A stretch of 64,000 bases of DNA from Micromonospora sp. NBC_01740 (lineage in GTDB: Bacteria; Actinomycetota; Actinomycetes; Mycobacteriales; Micromonosporaceae). Within the stretch, counting starts at the first letter, position 1. Each line of letters opens with the position of its first letter. Position numbers and translations under genes: made by a program. This document shows, piece after piece, positions 35,663 through 44,470 of this stretch. The notes under the pieces are model-generated. The model did no database searches and was not told the origin of the DNA. It worked only from the letters and a program-made list of their open reading frames with translations. Where the stretch lies: the NCBI RefSeq assembly GCF_035920365.1, contig NZ_CP109150.1, positions 1,054,001-1,118,000 of the forward strand, in the 5' to 3' direction.

Positions 35663-36005
35663 GGCTAGACGGTACCGGTCGGCCGGAGCGCCCCGGACGG
35701 ACCGGGTCGAGGGCGATGACATGCGCATTCGAACGGGTGTACGATCGGTCGTCCCGGTCGGATCGGGCAGACTCTTCGCGGCTTGTCGCAAACAGTGGGT
35801 GCCCGTACGCTTTGGAACTGCCCGGCATCGAGATGGCGAAGCCTGGAGGGAGGGCCGAAGCGGGAGAATCCGCCCAAAGCCCACCACCCTCCGTGGTGGG
35901 TAACGAACGCAGGGTCGCCGACGCTGCGCACAGGGAGCACCGTTCCCGCCAGGCATGACTACTGCACCACCGCGGCGCCGCCGGCCGCGACTTGGGGAGG
36001 TTCCA
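35663..36005. other. Divergent regulatory region, folP / type IV-like operon
   Basis: A 343-bp gap. It contains the probable operon promoter at 35783-35811 and a downstream leader with three consecutive hairpins: GCGG/CCGC near 35859-35872, CCCACCAC (35880-35887) with GTGGTGGG (35893-35900), and CGCAG/CTGCG near 35908-35928. A near-match to a LexA half-site pair is at 35731-35742. No coding sequence is supported. Confidence 0.55.
35783..35811 (+). promoter_or_regulatory. Probable promoter of the type IV-like operon
   Basis: TTGTCG (35783-35788), a 17-bp spacer and TACGCT (35806-35811) form a plausible vegetative promoter. It predicts a leader of about 190 nt before the first gene. Confidence 0.5.
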
Positions 36006-36320
36006 GTGATCGCCATCGAGCTGATGGAGACGGCGACGTCCGCCGCCGCCCACACGCTCTCCGCCCTGGCGTCGACTCCACTCGCCGAGCCTGCGCCCAA
36101 GGGCATCGACACCGAGGGTGTCGTCACGTTCTTCGCCAGCAAGATCGCTCCGATCCTGCTGGCCGTGCTGGGCGTCATCTTCATCGGGCGCGCCAGCCGG
36201 GGTGAGATCTCCAAGGTCCTCACCAGCTCGGCGATCGCGATCGTCGGGCTCGCCTTCATCGCCGGAGCCGCCACACTCTTCTTCATCGGCGACTACCTGA
36301 TCGACCTGATCTTCGAATAG
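36006..36320 (+). CDS. Small two-TM pilin-like protein
   Basis: A 104-residue protein. The first 45 residues are Ala/Ser/Thr-rich, followed by helix FFASKIAPILLAVLGVIFIGRA (about 45-66) and helix LTSSAIAIVGLAFIAGAATLFFIGDYL (about 73-98), separated by a short basic turn RGEISK. This layout matches VirB2/TrbC-type subunits and small proteins that open Gram-positive conjugation operons. GTG 36006 has GGGGAGG 5 nt upstream; ATG 35955 lacks one. It is the first gene of the operon. The pilin assignment rests on topology and position only. Confidence 0.7.
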   Translation: MIAIELMETATSAAAHTLSALASTPLAEPAPKGIDTEGVVTFFASKIAPILLAVLGVIFIGRASRGEISKVLTSSAIAIVGLAFIAGAATLFFIGDYLIDLIFE

Positions 36321-36333
36321 GCGCGGGCACGAG

Positions 36334-36696
36334 ATGCGGCTGCGCACCGACGACGACATCTACCGGGCTCGCCTGGTCTACCTCGGGCCGCCCGGCTACA
36401 CCCTTCCCGTCCACCTGCCGTACGCCCAGTACGGGCTGTTCATGCTGCTCGTTCCCCTCTACATGTTCATCCACTGGCTGTTCACGTTGCAGGTCGAGCT
36501 CTTCCCCGCCTGGGAGATCGCGCTCGCCATCGTGAGCACCTCGTTCATCTTCCGGTACGTCGATCCGGACCGGCCCGCGCGCATGGTGATCCGCACCGCG
36601 CTGACCGACTGGCGACGGACCCGGGAGCCGGCCGCGGAGCAGCGGGACCCCCGCCTTGTCGGCAGTCGGATCAGGATCCGGGAGGAACTGGCATGA
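36334..36696 (+). CDS. PrgI/VirB3-like membrane protein
   Basis: A 120-residue protein with a cytoplasmic N-terminus, two adjacent helices (YGLFMLLVPLYMFIHWLFTL at about 33-52 and FPAWEIALAIVSTSFIFRYV at about 58-77) and a basic C-terminal tail. Size, two-helix hairpin and position immediately before a VirB4 ATPase are those of PrgI/VirB3/TcpE-type components. It starts 13 nt after the previous stop. Its stop overlaps the start of an 18-codon mini-ORF that has its own strong ribosome-binding site. Confidence 0.7.
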   Translation: MRLRTDDDIYRARLVYLGPPGYTLPVHLPYAQYGLFMLLVPLYMFIHWLFTLQVELFPAWEIALAIVSTSFIFRYVDPDRPARMVIRTALTDWRRTREPAAEQRDPRLVGSRIRIREELA

Positions 36697-36749
36697 CCGG
36701 TCGCACCCCGACCAGGCAGTCGAACGACGCGGATGAGGCGGTCGTATGA
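36693..36749 (+). CDS. 18-codon coupled mini-ORF
   Basis: ATG 36693 overlaps the stop of the upstream gene (ATGA) and is preceded at about 6 nt by GGGAGGAA. Its TGA at 36747-36749 overlaps the ATG of the VirB4 gene (again ATGA). The peptide is MTGRTPTRQSNDADEAVV, hydrophilic with no known motif. The double overlap and strong site suggest real translation, either as a functional peptide or as a device that couples VirB4 synthesis to the upstream gene. Confidence 0.5.
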   Translation: MTGRTPTRQSNDADEAVV

Positions 36750-39700
36750 ATCGCAGTTCCACGCCGGGTTCCCCGGCAGGGCGTCCGGCCGTCCCGCACG
36801 GTAACCGTGCGCGGTCGTTCGACTACCCTGACGATCCCGAGACGGACGAGGTCTCCCTCGACCCGGCCCTGGTGACGACACCCGGGCACGGTGGCGTGGG
36901 CGTCTTCCAGGCCCCCCGGCCGGCGCCACGCCGGACGCCGCCGCCGGCCGAGCCGCAACCCGCCGACAGCGCCGACATCGACTCGCCCTTCCTCGACCTG
37001 TTCGGCGGCACGCACCCCGGCGCGACCCGGCCGACGGCACCCCCGCAGCGGGCCGGCGGGCGGGAGCAACCCGCCATCGGCCAGCAGCCGCCCGCCGCCA
37101 CGCCAGCCCCGGCGGCGCTCCCGCCGGCTCCCGCCCCCCTTCCGCCGCCCCCACGCGCGGGTCACGGGGCCGACGCCCACCGGACCGGCCACCCGGCCGA
37201 CGCGGCTCCCCGGACCGGCCAGCCGGCCCACCGGACAGCCCCGGGGGTGACGGCCGCCGACCAGCCCCCGGCCGACGCGTACGAGCCGCCCGCCCGAGCG
37301 GCCAGGTCCCGGGTACCGCACCAGTCCGGGGACCGGCTGCCCACGCTCCGCCCACTGGCGGAGGCAGAGGACGTGCCGCCCGTCGCGGCGGCACCGCCGA
37401 CGTCCCACCCGGCGCCCCGCCAGCACGCGGCACCGCTCGACCCGCCCGCGCCGGACCCGGCGTCCGAGCCGACATCCCGCCGCACCGGGGAGCGCCCGCC
37501 GGAGCGGGCCGGCCGGGAGGTGGCGCCGCCGCGCCAGCGCTCCGCCGGCCGGCGCGACCAGCCCGTCAAGCCCACCAAGCCCACCCGGGTCAAGCCGCCG
37601 AAGATCAAGTTCGGGGACCGGGACCCGGCGGTCGAGCTGGCCATCACCGAGATCGCCGGCCACCTGACCTTCACCCCCAACACCGTCACCGCCTGGTACT
37701 GGCTGCCCGAGGTGCGCTGGGCGTTCCGGCCGGACGCCGAACGGGAGGCGCTGCTCTCGGCGATCTCCGAGCAGTACGCCGGCCTGGCCGGCTTCCGCCT
37801 GCACCTGCGGCGCACCACGCGGCCCTTCCCGGCCGACGAGTGGGCCCGCACCATCGACGCGCACACCGCCGCGCCGCTGCCCGACGTGCCCGGCACCGCC
37901 GGCTGGGGCGACCACCTCGTGGCCGCGCAGCGGCACCTGCTCTCGGTCAACCACGCCGAGGGGCAGACCTACCTCGGCGTCACCTTCGCCCGGCGCGCCC
38001 TCGGCGACTCGCTCACCGAGCGGCTGCTGCGCACCTTCGGCCGGGGCGTCGCCGAGGGCGAGCGCCGCAAGCTCGGCCGCACCGTCGAGCAGTTCGACGA
38101 GGTGCTGGGCGCATTCGGCATGCGCGGCCGGCGGGTCACGGCACAGGAACTGGAATGGCTGCTCTACCGCTCGGTGGCGCTCTGCATGGCGCCGCCCGGT
38201 CAGCTCTCCCCGCTCACCGACGGGCAGTGGGAACGCGGCGACCTGCTCGCCCTCACCGAGCAGGTCGAGCGCTACCGCACCCCGTACGGCTCGACCGTCA
38301 AGCTGGTCAACCGGATGACCGGCGAGGAACGGCACGTCGCCGTGCTGGCGGTCGGCCGGATGGAGCCCCTGGAGATCCCCGAGCGGCACGAGCCCTGGCT
38401 GCACTTCCACGAGCGGCTGCCGTGGCCGATGGAGCTCTCCACCCGCGTCGACATCCTCGGCTCCGGCGACTCCTTCCGTAACCTGGAGCACCGGCTGCGG
38501 ATGATCCGCTCCCAGCAGCTCGACTACGCGGAACACGGCATCGACGCCCCGCCCGAGCTGGAGCGGCTGGCCAAGCGCGCCCTCGTCATCGGCGACGAGA
38601 TGACCACCGGGCTGCCGGTCGACTCCGCCCGCGCGCACGGCTGGCACCGGATCGCCGTCGGCGGCCGCAACCGCGAGGAGTGCCTGGAGCGGGCCCGCCG
38701 GCTGATCCAGCTCTACTCCCGCGAGCTGCGGATCTCGCTGCAACACCCGAAGAACCAGGACTGGCTGGCCCGCGAGTTCATCCCCGGCGAGCCGATCGCC
38801 AACACCGGCTACGTCCGGCGGATGCCGGTCAACCTGCTCGCCGCCGCGCTCCCCCAGGCCGCCTCCACCGTCGGCGACCGGCGCGGCGACCTCATCGGGC
38901 GCACCGCCGGCACCTGCCGCCGGCCGGTCTTCCTCGACCTGCACTTCCCGATGGAAGTACGCGAACGCTCCGGGCTCGCCGTCTTCGTCGCCGAACCGGG
39001 CGGAGGCAAGTCCACCCTGCTCGGCGCACTCGGCTACCTCGCGGCCCGACGCGGGGTCCAGGTGACGCTGCTCGACCCGTCCGGCCCGCTCGCCCGGCTC
39101 TGCGCCATGCCGGAGCTCCGGCCGTACGCGCGGGTGCTGAACCTGACCGGCTCCGAGCACGGCACCCTGGCCCCGTACTCGCTCATCCCGACGCCGCTGC
39201 GCAGCGAGTTCGGCACCGGGGCCTCGGGCGACCGGGAGTTCGAGATCGCGGTCTCCAACGCCCGCGCCGAGCGGCGGATGCTGGTGCAGGACATCTGCAT
39301 GATGCTGGTGCCCCCGCAGGTCGCCCGGGAGGCGTCCACCGCCACCCTCTTCCGGCACGCCGTACGCCAGGTGCCGGCGGAGGAGACCTCCACCCTGGAC
39401 GACGTGGTCGCCTGCCTCAGCCAGCTCGACGACGACGCCGGCAAGGAACTGGCCAACCTGCTGCTCGACACCGCCGAGATGCCGCTGGCCATGCTCTTCT
39501 TCGGCCGCCCGCCGGAGGGACTGCTCGGCGCGGACGCCGCCCTCACCGTGATCACCATGGCCGGGCTGCGACTGCCCGACCTGAAGATCGAGCGGGAGTA
39601 CTGGTCCGCCGAGGAGGCGCTGGCTCTGCCGATGCTGCACACCGCGCACCGGCTCGCCGTACGCCGCTGCTACGGCGGCTCGATGTCGTCGCGGAAGCTG

Positions 39701-40165
39701 GTCGGCCTGGACGAGGCGCACTTCATGGAGGGGTGGCGCTCCGGACGGTCGTTCCTGGTCCGGCTCGCGCGCGACTCCCGCAAGTGGAACCTCGCCGCGC
39801 TGGTCGCCTCGCAGAACCCGCGGGACATCCTCGGCCTCGACGTGCAGAACCTGGTCTCGACCGTCTTCGTCGGCCGGATCGCCGAGGACGCGGAGATCGC
39901 CTCCGAAGCGCTCCGCCTGCTGCGGGTGCCGGTCAACGACGGCTACGAGGCCACCCTGGCCTCCCTCTCCACCGCCGACGCCACCAGTTCGAGCCGGCTC
40001 GGCTTCCGGGAATTCGTCATGCGGGACGTCGACGGCCGGGTGCAGAAGGTCCGGGTCGACGTCTCGTACGTCGACGGGCTGCTGGACCACCTCGACACCA
40101 CCCCCGCCGCGATCGCCACGGCGGCCGGGGTGCTGCCGGCAATCCTGCCGAACATGGAGGCGTGA
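36746..40165 (+). CDS. VirB4/TraC-family type IV secretion ATPase
   Basis: A 1139-residue protein. Residues 1 to about 275 are Pro/Ala/Arg-rich and probably disordered, an unusually long extension. From about 285 it follows the VirB4 plan: an N-terminal CagE/TrbE/VirB-like domain, then a RecA-like motor with Walker A AEPGGGKST (749-757), Walker B VGLDEAHF (Asp989, Glu990) and an SRKWNLAALVASQNP segment. Such ATPases energise pilus or channel assembly and substrate transfer in type IV secretion. It is coupled by overlap to the mini-ORF and followed one nucleotide later by the TrbL-like gene. No VirD4-type gene adjoins. Confidence 0.88.
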   Translation: MNRSSTPGSPAGRPAVPHGNRARSFDYPDDPETDEVSLDPALVTTPGHGGVGVFQAPRPAPRRTPPPAEPQPADSADIDSPFLDLFGGTHPGATRPTAPPQRAGGREQPAIGQQPPAATPAPAALPPAPAPLPPPPRAGHGADAHRTGHPADAAPRTGQPAHRTAPGVTAADQPPADAYEPPARAARSRVPHQSGDRLPTLRPLAEAEDVPPVAAAPPTSHPAPRQHAAPLDPPAPDPASEPTSRRTGERPPERAGREVAPPRQRSAGRRDQPVKPTKPTRVKPPKIKFGDRDPAVELAITEIAGHLTFTPNTVTAWYWLPEVRWAFRPDAEREALLSAISEQYAGLAGFRLHLRRTTRPFPADEWARTIDAHTAAPLPDVPGTAGWGDHLVAAQRHLLSVNHAEGQTYLGVTFARRALGDSLTERLLRTFGRGVAEGERRKLGRTVEQFDEVLGAFGMRGRRVTAQELEWLLYRSVALCMAPPGQLSPLTDGQWERGDLLALTEQVERYRTPYGSTVKLVNRMTGEERHVAVLAVGRMEPLEIPERHEPWLHFHERLPWPMELSTRVDILGSGDSFRNLEHRLRMIRSQQLDYAEHGIDAPPELERLAKRALVIGDEMTTGLPVDSARAHGWHRIAVGGRNREECLERARRLIQLYSRELRISLQHPKNQDWLAREFIPGEPIANTGYVRRMPVNLLAAALPQAASTVGDRRGDLIGRTAGTCRRPVFLDLHFPMEVRERSGLAVFVAEPGGGKSTLLGALGYLAARRGVQVTLLDPSGPLARLCAMPELRPYARVLNLTGSEHGTLAPYSLIPTPLRSEFGTGASGDREFEIAVSNARAERRMLVQDICMMLVPPQVAREASTATLFRHAVRQVPAEETSTLDDVVACLSQLDDDAGKELANLLLDTAEMPLAMLFFGRPPEGLLGADAALTVITMAGLRLPDLKIEREYWSAEEALALPMLHTAHRLAVRRCYGGSMSSRKLVGLDEAHFMEGWRSGRSFLVRLARDSRKWNLAALVASQNPRDILGLDVQNLVSTVFVGRIAEDAEIASEALRLLRVPVNDGYEATLASLSTADATSSSRLGFREFVMRDVDGRVQKVRVDVSYVDGLLDHLDTTPAAIATAAGVLPAILPNMEA

Positions 40166-40166
40166 C

Positions 40167-42134
40167 ATGGCGCGGGCCCGGGCACGGTTGGCGGCGTTCC
40201 TGCTCGCGCTCGGCGTACTCGCCGGGGCCACGATCGGCTGGCCGGCCGTCGGCGCCATGGCGGCCGCCCCCGCACCGCTGACCGCCCAGGCGAAGGCCGA
40301 GCTCTGCACCACGCCGGAGTGGCAGGCCGACTTCCGCGCCTGCGTCGCCAAACTGAAGGAAGTCGCCGACTCAGAGGTCAAGTGCCGGAACGCCCCGACT
40401 CCCGGTGCGCCCGACTCGGGGCTCGCCGGCTGGTTCGCGTCCCGCCCGGAGTCGGCCACGAAGCCGGGCCCGAAGGGCTTCTACAGCGACTACGGCTACG
40501 CCGGATACAGCTACTCCACGTACGACATCGACAGCGGTTGCGCGACCGCGGTGCTGCACCCCGACTACAAGTTCACCAACACGGTCGCCAATGGCGAGTT
40601 CATGATCGCCACGGCGATCGTGGGCGCCTCGAACGCGCTGCGGGAACGCGCCTGGGATCCGCGCTCGATGTGGGGCTGGGCCGATCCGTTGGTGGACCAG
40701 GCGACCAAGGCCGTCTACCAGAAGGTGTTCAGCGTCTTCGGCATCGTCACGCTGTGCGTGGTCGGCCTGTACCTGCTCTGGCGCTCCCGCCAGTCGGACA
40801 TGAGCAACGCGATGACCACGGCGGGCTGGGCCCTGCTGGTGATGGTGGCGGTGACCGCCCTGGCCGCCTGGCCGGTCAAGTCGGCCAACATCGCCGACGG
40901 CACCCTCGTCACCACCCTGGGCGTGGTCCACGACGCGGTCGGCCCGGCCACCAAGGACACTCCTCCAAGTCAATGCGACGACCCAAATCCGGAGGCGTGC
41001 AAAGACAACCGGCCTCCCGCCGTGCGGGCCAGTGACACGGCCACCGAGGCGATGCTCTACCGCAACTGGCTGCGGGGTGTGCTCGGCTCGGCGGACAGCG
41101 AGACCGCGAAGAAGTACGGTCCGGCCCTCTACGACGCGAAGTCGCTCTCCTGGGAGGAGGCGGCAAAGCTCCGGTCGAATCCGGCCACGCGAGAGGCCAC
41201 CATCAAGGCCAAGCAGCAGCAGTGGGCGCGGGTCGCGCAGCAGATCGAGGCCGAGGACCCGGAGGCGTACGAGTATCTCCAGGGCGTCCGGGACATGGAC
41301 CGGGTTGGCTCCGGATTCATCGCGGTGCTGGCCGCCGTGCTCTTCGCGATGTTCGACCTGACCGCCTCGCTGCTGGTGCTGCTGGGCTTCCTGATCTTCC
41401 GCTGGGCGGTGATCGCCGCGCCGATCCTGGGCACGGTGGGCCTGATGCGCCCGGCCAGCGCCGGGTTGCGGCGGTTGGCGAACGCGGTGGTCGCCGCCGT
41501 CTTCAACATCGCCATCTTCGGCACCGGTGCCGCCATCTATCTCTTCGCGGTCGACCTCATCATGAGCACGCCGACCCTGCCCGGCTGGCTCCAGGTGGTG
41601 CTGGTATGGCTCTGCGGTGTGGTCGGCTGGCTTTTGCTGCGTCCCTATCGACGGATCACCCAGCTGGGCGGCAAGGACAGCAGCGAGGCGGTCAGCTCGG
41701 CCGGCTCGTGGCACCGGCGATTCTTCCGGGACATGCGCACCGCCGCCCGGCTCGACGTCGCTGAACCCGGCGGCACGGCCGAGCCGGCGATGGGCCGGCG
41801 TCGGGCTGTCGTGGCGGAGCAGCCCACCCTCCGGCCCGAGGCCCGGCGCGAGGATCCAGCGCACGCCGCCACCCGCGGTGGGCATGCCGCCAAACCCGGC
41901 GGAGAGGAGCGGCAGCGGCCCGACGGCCGCGAGTCGGCCGCCGAGAAGGGGGCGCCCTCCGAGGAAAAGGATGCCTCCCGCCCGGTCGCCCCTCGACCCC
42001 GGCGGCGGCAGCCGGCCACCTGGACGGAGCCGGACGTGCCGGACGAGAACCCCTCGTTCGTCATCTACCGTCCCGGGTCCACGGAACGCGAGCCCGACCG
42101 GCCCACTCCCCGGATCCGCTCAGAGGCGCGGTGA
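40167..42134 (+). CDS. VirB6/TrbL-like polytopic membrane protein
   Basis: A 655-residue protein. It has a signal-like first helix (about 8-32), an outside Cys-containing region with Tyr/Ser-rich FYSDYGYAGYSYSTYD, helices near 185-205 and 215-240, a second soluble loop, then a bundle of four helices between about 385 and 490. A basic, Pro-rich cytoplasmic tail of about 150 residues follows. The arrangement fits VirB6/TrbL channel proteins of Gram-positive type IV systems. A less GC-rich patch (about 40950-41020) encodes the SQCDDPNPEACKDN loop. Its stop overlaps the next start as GTGA. Confidence 0.75.
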   Translation: MARARARLAAFLLALGVLAGATIGWPAVGAMAAAPAPLTAQAKAELCTTPEWQADFRACVAKLKEVADSEVKCRNAPTPGAPDSGLAGWFASRPESATKPGPKGFYSDYGYAGYSYSTYDIDSGCATAVLHPDYKFTNTVANGEFMIATAIVGASNALRERAWDPRSMWGWADPLVDQATKAVYQKVFSVFGIVTLCVVGLYLLWRSRQSDMSNAMTTAGWALLVMVAVTALAAWPVKSANIADGTLVTTLGVVHDAVGPATKDTPPSQCDDPNPEACKDNRPPAVRASDTATEAMLYRNWLRGVLGSADSETAKKYGPALYDAKSLSWEEAAKLRSNPATREATIKAKQQQWARVAQQIEAEDPEAYEYLQGVRDMDRVGSGFIAVLAAVLFAMFDLTASLLVLLGFLIFRWAVIAAPILGTVGLMRPASAGLRRLANAVVAAVFNIAIFGTGAAIYLFAVDLIMSTPTLPGWLQVVLVWLCGVVGWLLLRPYRRITQLGGKDSSEAVSSAGSWHRRFFRDMRTAARLDVAEPGGTAEPAMGRRRAVVAEQPTLRPEARREDPAHAATRGGHAAKPGGEERQRPDGRESAAEKGAPSEEKDASRPVAPRPRRRQPATWTEPDVPDENPSFVIYRPGSTEREPDRPTPRIRSEAR

Positions 42135-42688
42135 GCGCGGTGCGGCGGGCGATCGAATTCCTGGTGACCCGGGTCCTCCGGTCCCGGATCGGCATCGCGA
42201 TCGGCATCGCCGTCCTCGTGTTCGGGATCATCGGAGCGGCACGGCTGGTCTCCGGGCCCGGTGACCCCACCTCCGGGCTCAGCAACCGCCCCAACCAACC
42301 GATCACCACGGTCGACCCGACCGCCGGCGACGACGGGGCATTCTCCACGGGCGCTCCCCCCTTCCCCGTCACCCGCCCCGGCGAACTCACGCCGGAGCAG
42401 ACCGCCGCACGCTTCGTCGCCGCCTGGCTCGGCAAGCCGGGCACCACGGCAGAGCAGTGGCAGGAGGGCCTACGTCCCCTCTCCACCCCGGTGCTGACCG
42501 ACAAGCTGGCCGGCGCCGACCCGTCCGGGGTGCCGACCGGTCAGGTCGACGGCGACGTCACTCTCCGGCCCCGGGCCGAGAACTTCGTCGAGGTGCTGGT
42601 TCCGCTCGACACGGGTCAGCTCCGCCTCGAACTCGTGGCGCCCGACGGGCGATGGCTGGTGGATGCCGTGGACTGGGAGCAGAAATGA
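42131..42688 (+). CDS. VirB8/TcpC-like single-TM protein
   Basis: A 185-residue protein with a short basic cytoplasmic segment, one helix (about 20-39), a Pro/Thr linker, and an NTF2-like alpha+beta domain: TPEQTAARFVAAWLG helix, conserved W..GLRPL, and strands ending LRLELVAPDGRWLVDAVDWE. This is the topology of VirB8/TcpC scaffold proteins. GTG 42131 overlaps the previous stop and its own stop overlaps the next gene (ATGA), so it is tightly coupled within the operon. Assignment is by topology and context. Confidence 0.7.
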   Translation: MSAVRRAIEFLVTRVLRSRIGIAIGIAVLVFGIIGAARLVSGPGDPTSGLSNRPNQPITTVDPTAGDDGAFSTGAPPFPVTRPGELTPEQTAARFVAAWLGKPGTTAEQWQEGLRPLSTPVLTDKLAGADPSGVPTGQVDGDVTLRPRAENFVEVLVPLDTGQLRLELVAPDGRWLVDAVDWEQK

Positions 42689-43851
42689 GCGACGGGACGC
42701 GACCGCGCGGTCGACAGCTCCGACTCGGCGCACTGGCCGCCGCGTTGACGGCAACGCTCGCCCTGCTCTGCTGCACCGGCGGCGCGGGGGCCTTCTTCCT
42801 CACGGAACTGGGCGGCGAGTCCACGGACATGACCCCGGTGAGCATGGACTGCAAGGAGAACTACCGGGTCGATGTTCGTGGCAAGATCCCTCGGATGTCC
42901 GGCTACGGTCAGGTCCAGCTTCGTAACGCCGCTCGGATCATCAAGGTCGGGCAGGAGATGAAGGTGCCGCCGCGCGGATGGGTGATCGCCGTGGCGACCG
43001 CCATGCAGGAGTCCCGGCTGCGCAACCTGGCGAACCGGACCGTCGGCGAGTCCGAGGACATCCCCAACGAGGGGGTCGGTGCCGATCACGACTCCGTCGG
43101 GCTGTTCCAGCAGAGGGCGAGCTGGGGCACCGTGGCGCAGCGGATGACGCCCGAGTACGCCGCCCGGAAGTTCTACGAGAAGCTGGTCAAGGTGCCCGGC
43201 TGGGAGACGATGCCGCTGACCCGGGCCGCGCAGGCCGTGCAGATCAGCGCCTTCCCGGACGCGTACGCCAAACACGAGGACGTGGCCAGCCAGATCGTCA
43301 ACGCGCTGGCCGGCGGAGCTGCCCGGATCGCGCTGATCGACGGTAGGAAGGCCTGCGACCGCGCCGCCGCCGGGCAGATAGCCGCCTCGGGCTGGACGGC
43401 TCCCATCCCCGGCGGCGTCGGCTCGGGCTTCCAGACCGCAAGCCGTCCCATGCACAACGGGGTCGACATCGCCGCGCCGAAGGGCACCGATATCCGGGTA
43501 GCAGCCACCGGACGCGTCCTGATCTCCCGGTGCGACCCGGACAAGAGAGGCCGGCGCACCTGTAACGTCGACGGCTGGCCGAACAAGGGCGGCTGCGGCT
43601 GGTTCGTCGACGTCCTGCACGCCGGTGGGTTCATCACCCGCTACTGCCACATGGTCAGCAAGCCCCGGGTCAAGGTCGGCCAACTCGTCGAGGCCGGCAC
43701 GGTCATCGGCGAGGTGGGCAGCAGCGGCAACTCCTCCGGCCCCCACCTCCACTTCGAGGTGCACGAGGACGGAGACAGGAGCAGCCGGGGGGCCATCGAC
43801 CCGGTGCCGTTCATGCGATCGCGCGGCGCGCCACTCAAGGGCGCGGAATGA
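42685..43851 (+). CDS. Bifunctional lysozyme-like / LytM (M23) cell-wall hydrolase
   Basis: A 388-residue protein with an N-terminal membrane anchor or signal (about 11-38). The first domain is lysozyme/transglycosylase-like, with Glu109 in TAMQESRL and SVGLFQQR at 137-144. The second is an M23 endopeptidase with zinc ligands His257 and Asp261 (MHNGVDIA) and HLH at 354-356. Pairing of SLT-like and peptidase domains is typical of VirB1/PrgK/TcpG hydrolases that open peptidoglycan for type IV secretion. Cysteines in the insert between the M23 motifs may form disulfides. It ends the overlapping run. Confidence 0.88.
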   Translation: MSDGTRPRGRQLRLGALAAALTATLALLCCTGGAGAFFLTELGGESTDMTPVSMDCKENYRVDVRGKIPRMSGYGQVQLRNAARIIKVGQEMKVPPRGWVIAVATAMQESRLRNLANRTVGESEDIPNEGVGADHDSVGLFQQRASWGTVAQRMTPEYAARKFYEKLVKVPGWETMPLTRAAQAVQISAFPDAYAKHEDVASQIVNALAGGAARIALIDGRKACDRAAAGQIAASGWTAPIPGGVGSGFQTASRPMHNGVDIAAPKGTDIRVAATGRVLISRCDPDKRGRRTCNVDGWPNKGGCGWFVDVLHAGGFITRYCHMVSKPRVKVGQLVEAGTVIGEVGSSGNSSGPHLHFEVHEDGDRSSRGAIDPVPFMRSRGAPLKGAE

Positions 43852-43864
43852 GACGCTCGCCGTC

Positions 43865-44467
43865 ATGAGCGACCCGCTTCCCGACCCGTTCGCCGACCAT
43901 CCGGACTGGGCGCCCCGACCGCCCCGACCGATCGAGATCGTGCCGGCCACCGGGCGCGTCGAGCTCCGCGGGCAGCGCGTGCTGGTCGGCCTGCCCGGAC
44001 TCGGCTGGCGCGGTGACCTCCGCGCCGACGACCGGGTAGTGCAGGGCAGCCGGACCTACGTGCCGGTCATCCCCGAGCACGAGTGGTACCGGGCGGAGTC
44101 CGACCAGGTGGAGGTCTTCGCGCCGCTGGTCCCGGTCGAGCGGGTCTGGGTGGAGACGGTGGGGGCCCGGCGACCGGACGCGTCGGTGGATCGCGAGACG
44201 GGCGTCCGCCTGGTCTCGCTGGACGCCCCGCCGCACCGCGCCCCGACCCCGGTCTTCGAGTCGCACGCCGTCACGGGCCGCCGGGTGGTGCACGTGGTGG
44301 AGTCCGTCGAGCACCGGGACCTGCGTGCCGTCACCGAGACCTACTCCGGCGCGGAGGGCGACATCTGCGTCCGGGTTGCGCCGGAGGTGGAGTGGTACCG
44401 CTGGGCCTGGCGGGGCCAGCCACCAACCACACTGGAGGTTCCTGTGCATCTGCTCTGGATCGAGTGA
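43865..44467 (+). CDS. Unknown soluble protein downstream of wall hydrolase
   Basis: A 200-residue protein without signal or membrane segment, rich in Val, Arg, Glu and Trp. It appears beta-rich, with two repeated segments ending in WYR (HEWYRAESDQVEVFAPLVPVERVWVE and VEWYRWAWRGQPPTTLEVPVHLLWIE), suggesting internal duplication. It starts 13 nt after the hydrolase stop and is probably in the same transcript. No family is recognised. It is convergent with the next gene, with only 3 nt between stops. Confidence 0.65.
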   Translation: MSDPLPDPFADHPDWAPRPPRPIEIVPATGRVELRGQRVLVGLPGLGWRGDLRADDRVVQGSRTYVPVIPEHEWYRAESDQVEVFAPLVPVERVWVETVGARRPDASVDRETGVRLVSLDAPPHRAPTPVFESHAVTGRRVVHVVESVEHRDLRAVTETYSGAEGDICVRVAPEVEWYRWAWRGQPPTTLEVPVHLLWIE

Positions 44468-44470
44468 CGG

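Noticed and set aside
35731..35742. LexA-like box GAACGGGTGTAC upstream of the type IV-like operon
   Set aside because: It differs from GAAC-N4-GTTC by one base in the second half and lies upstream of the best promoter, so SOS control is not supported enough to list as a site.
36671..40459. A 1262-codon minus-strand frame across the VirB4 gene
   Set aside because: Low-complexity antisense translation (Arg/Gly/His-rich); the plus strand encodes clear Walker motifs.
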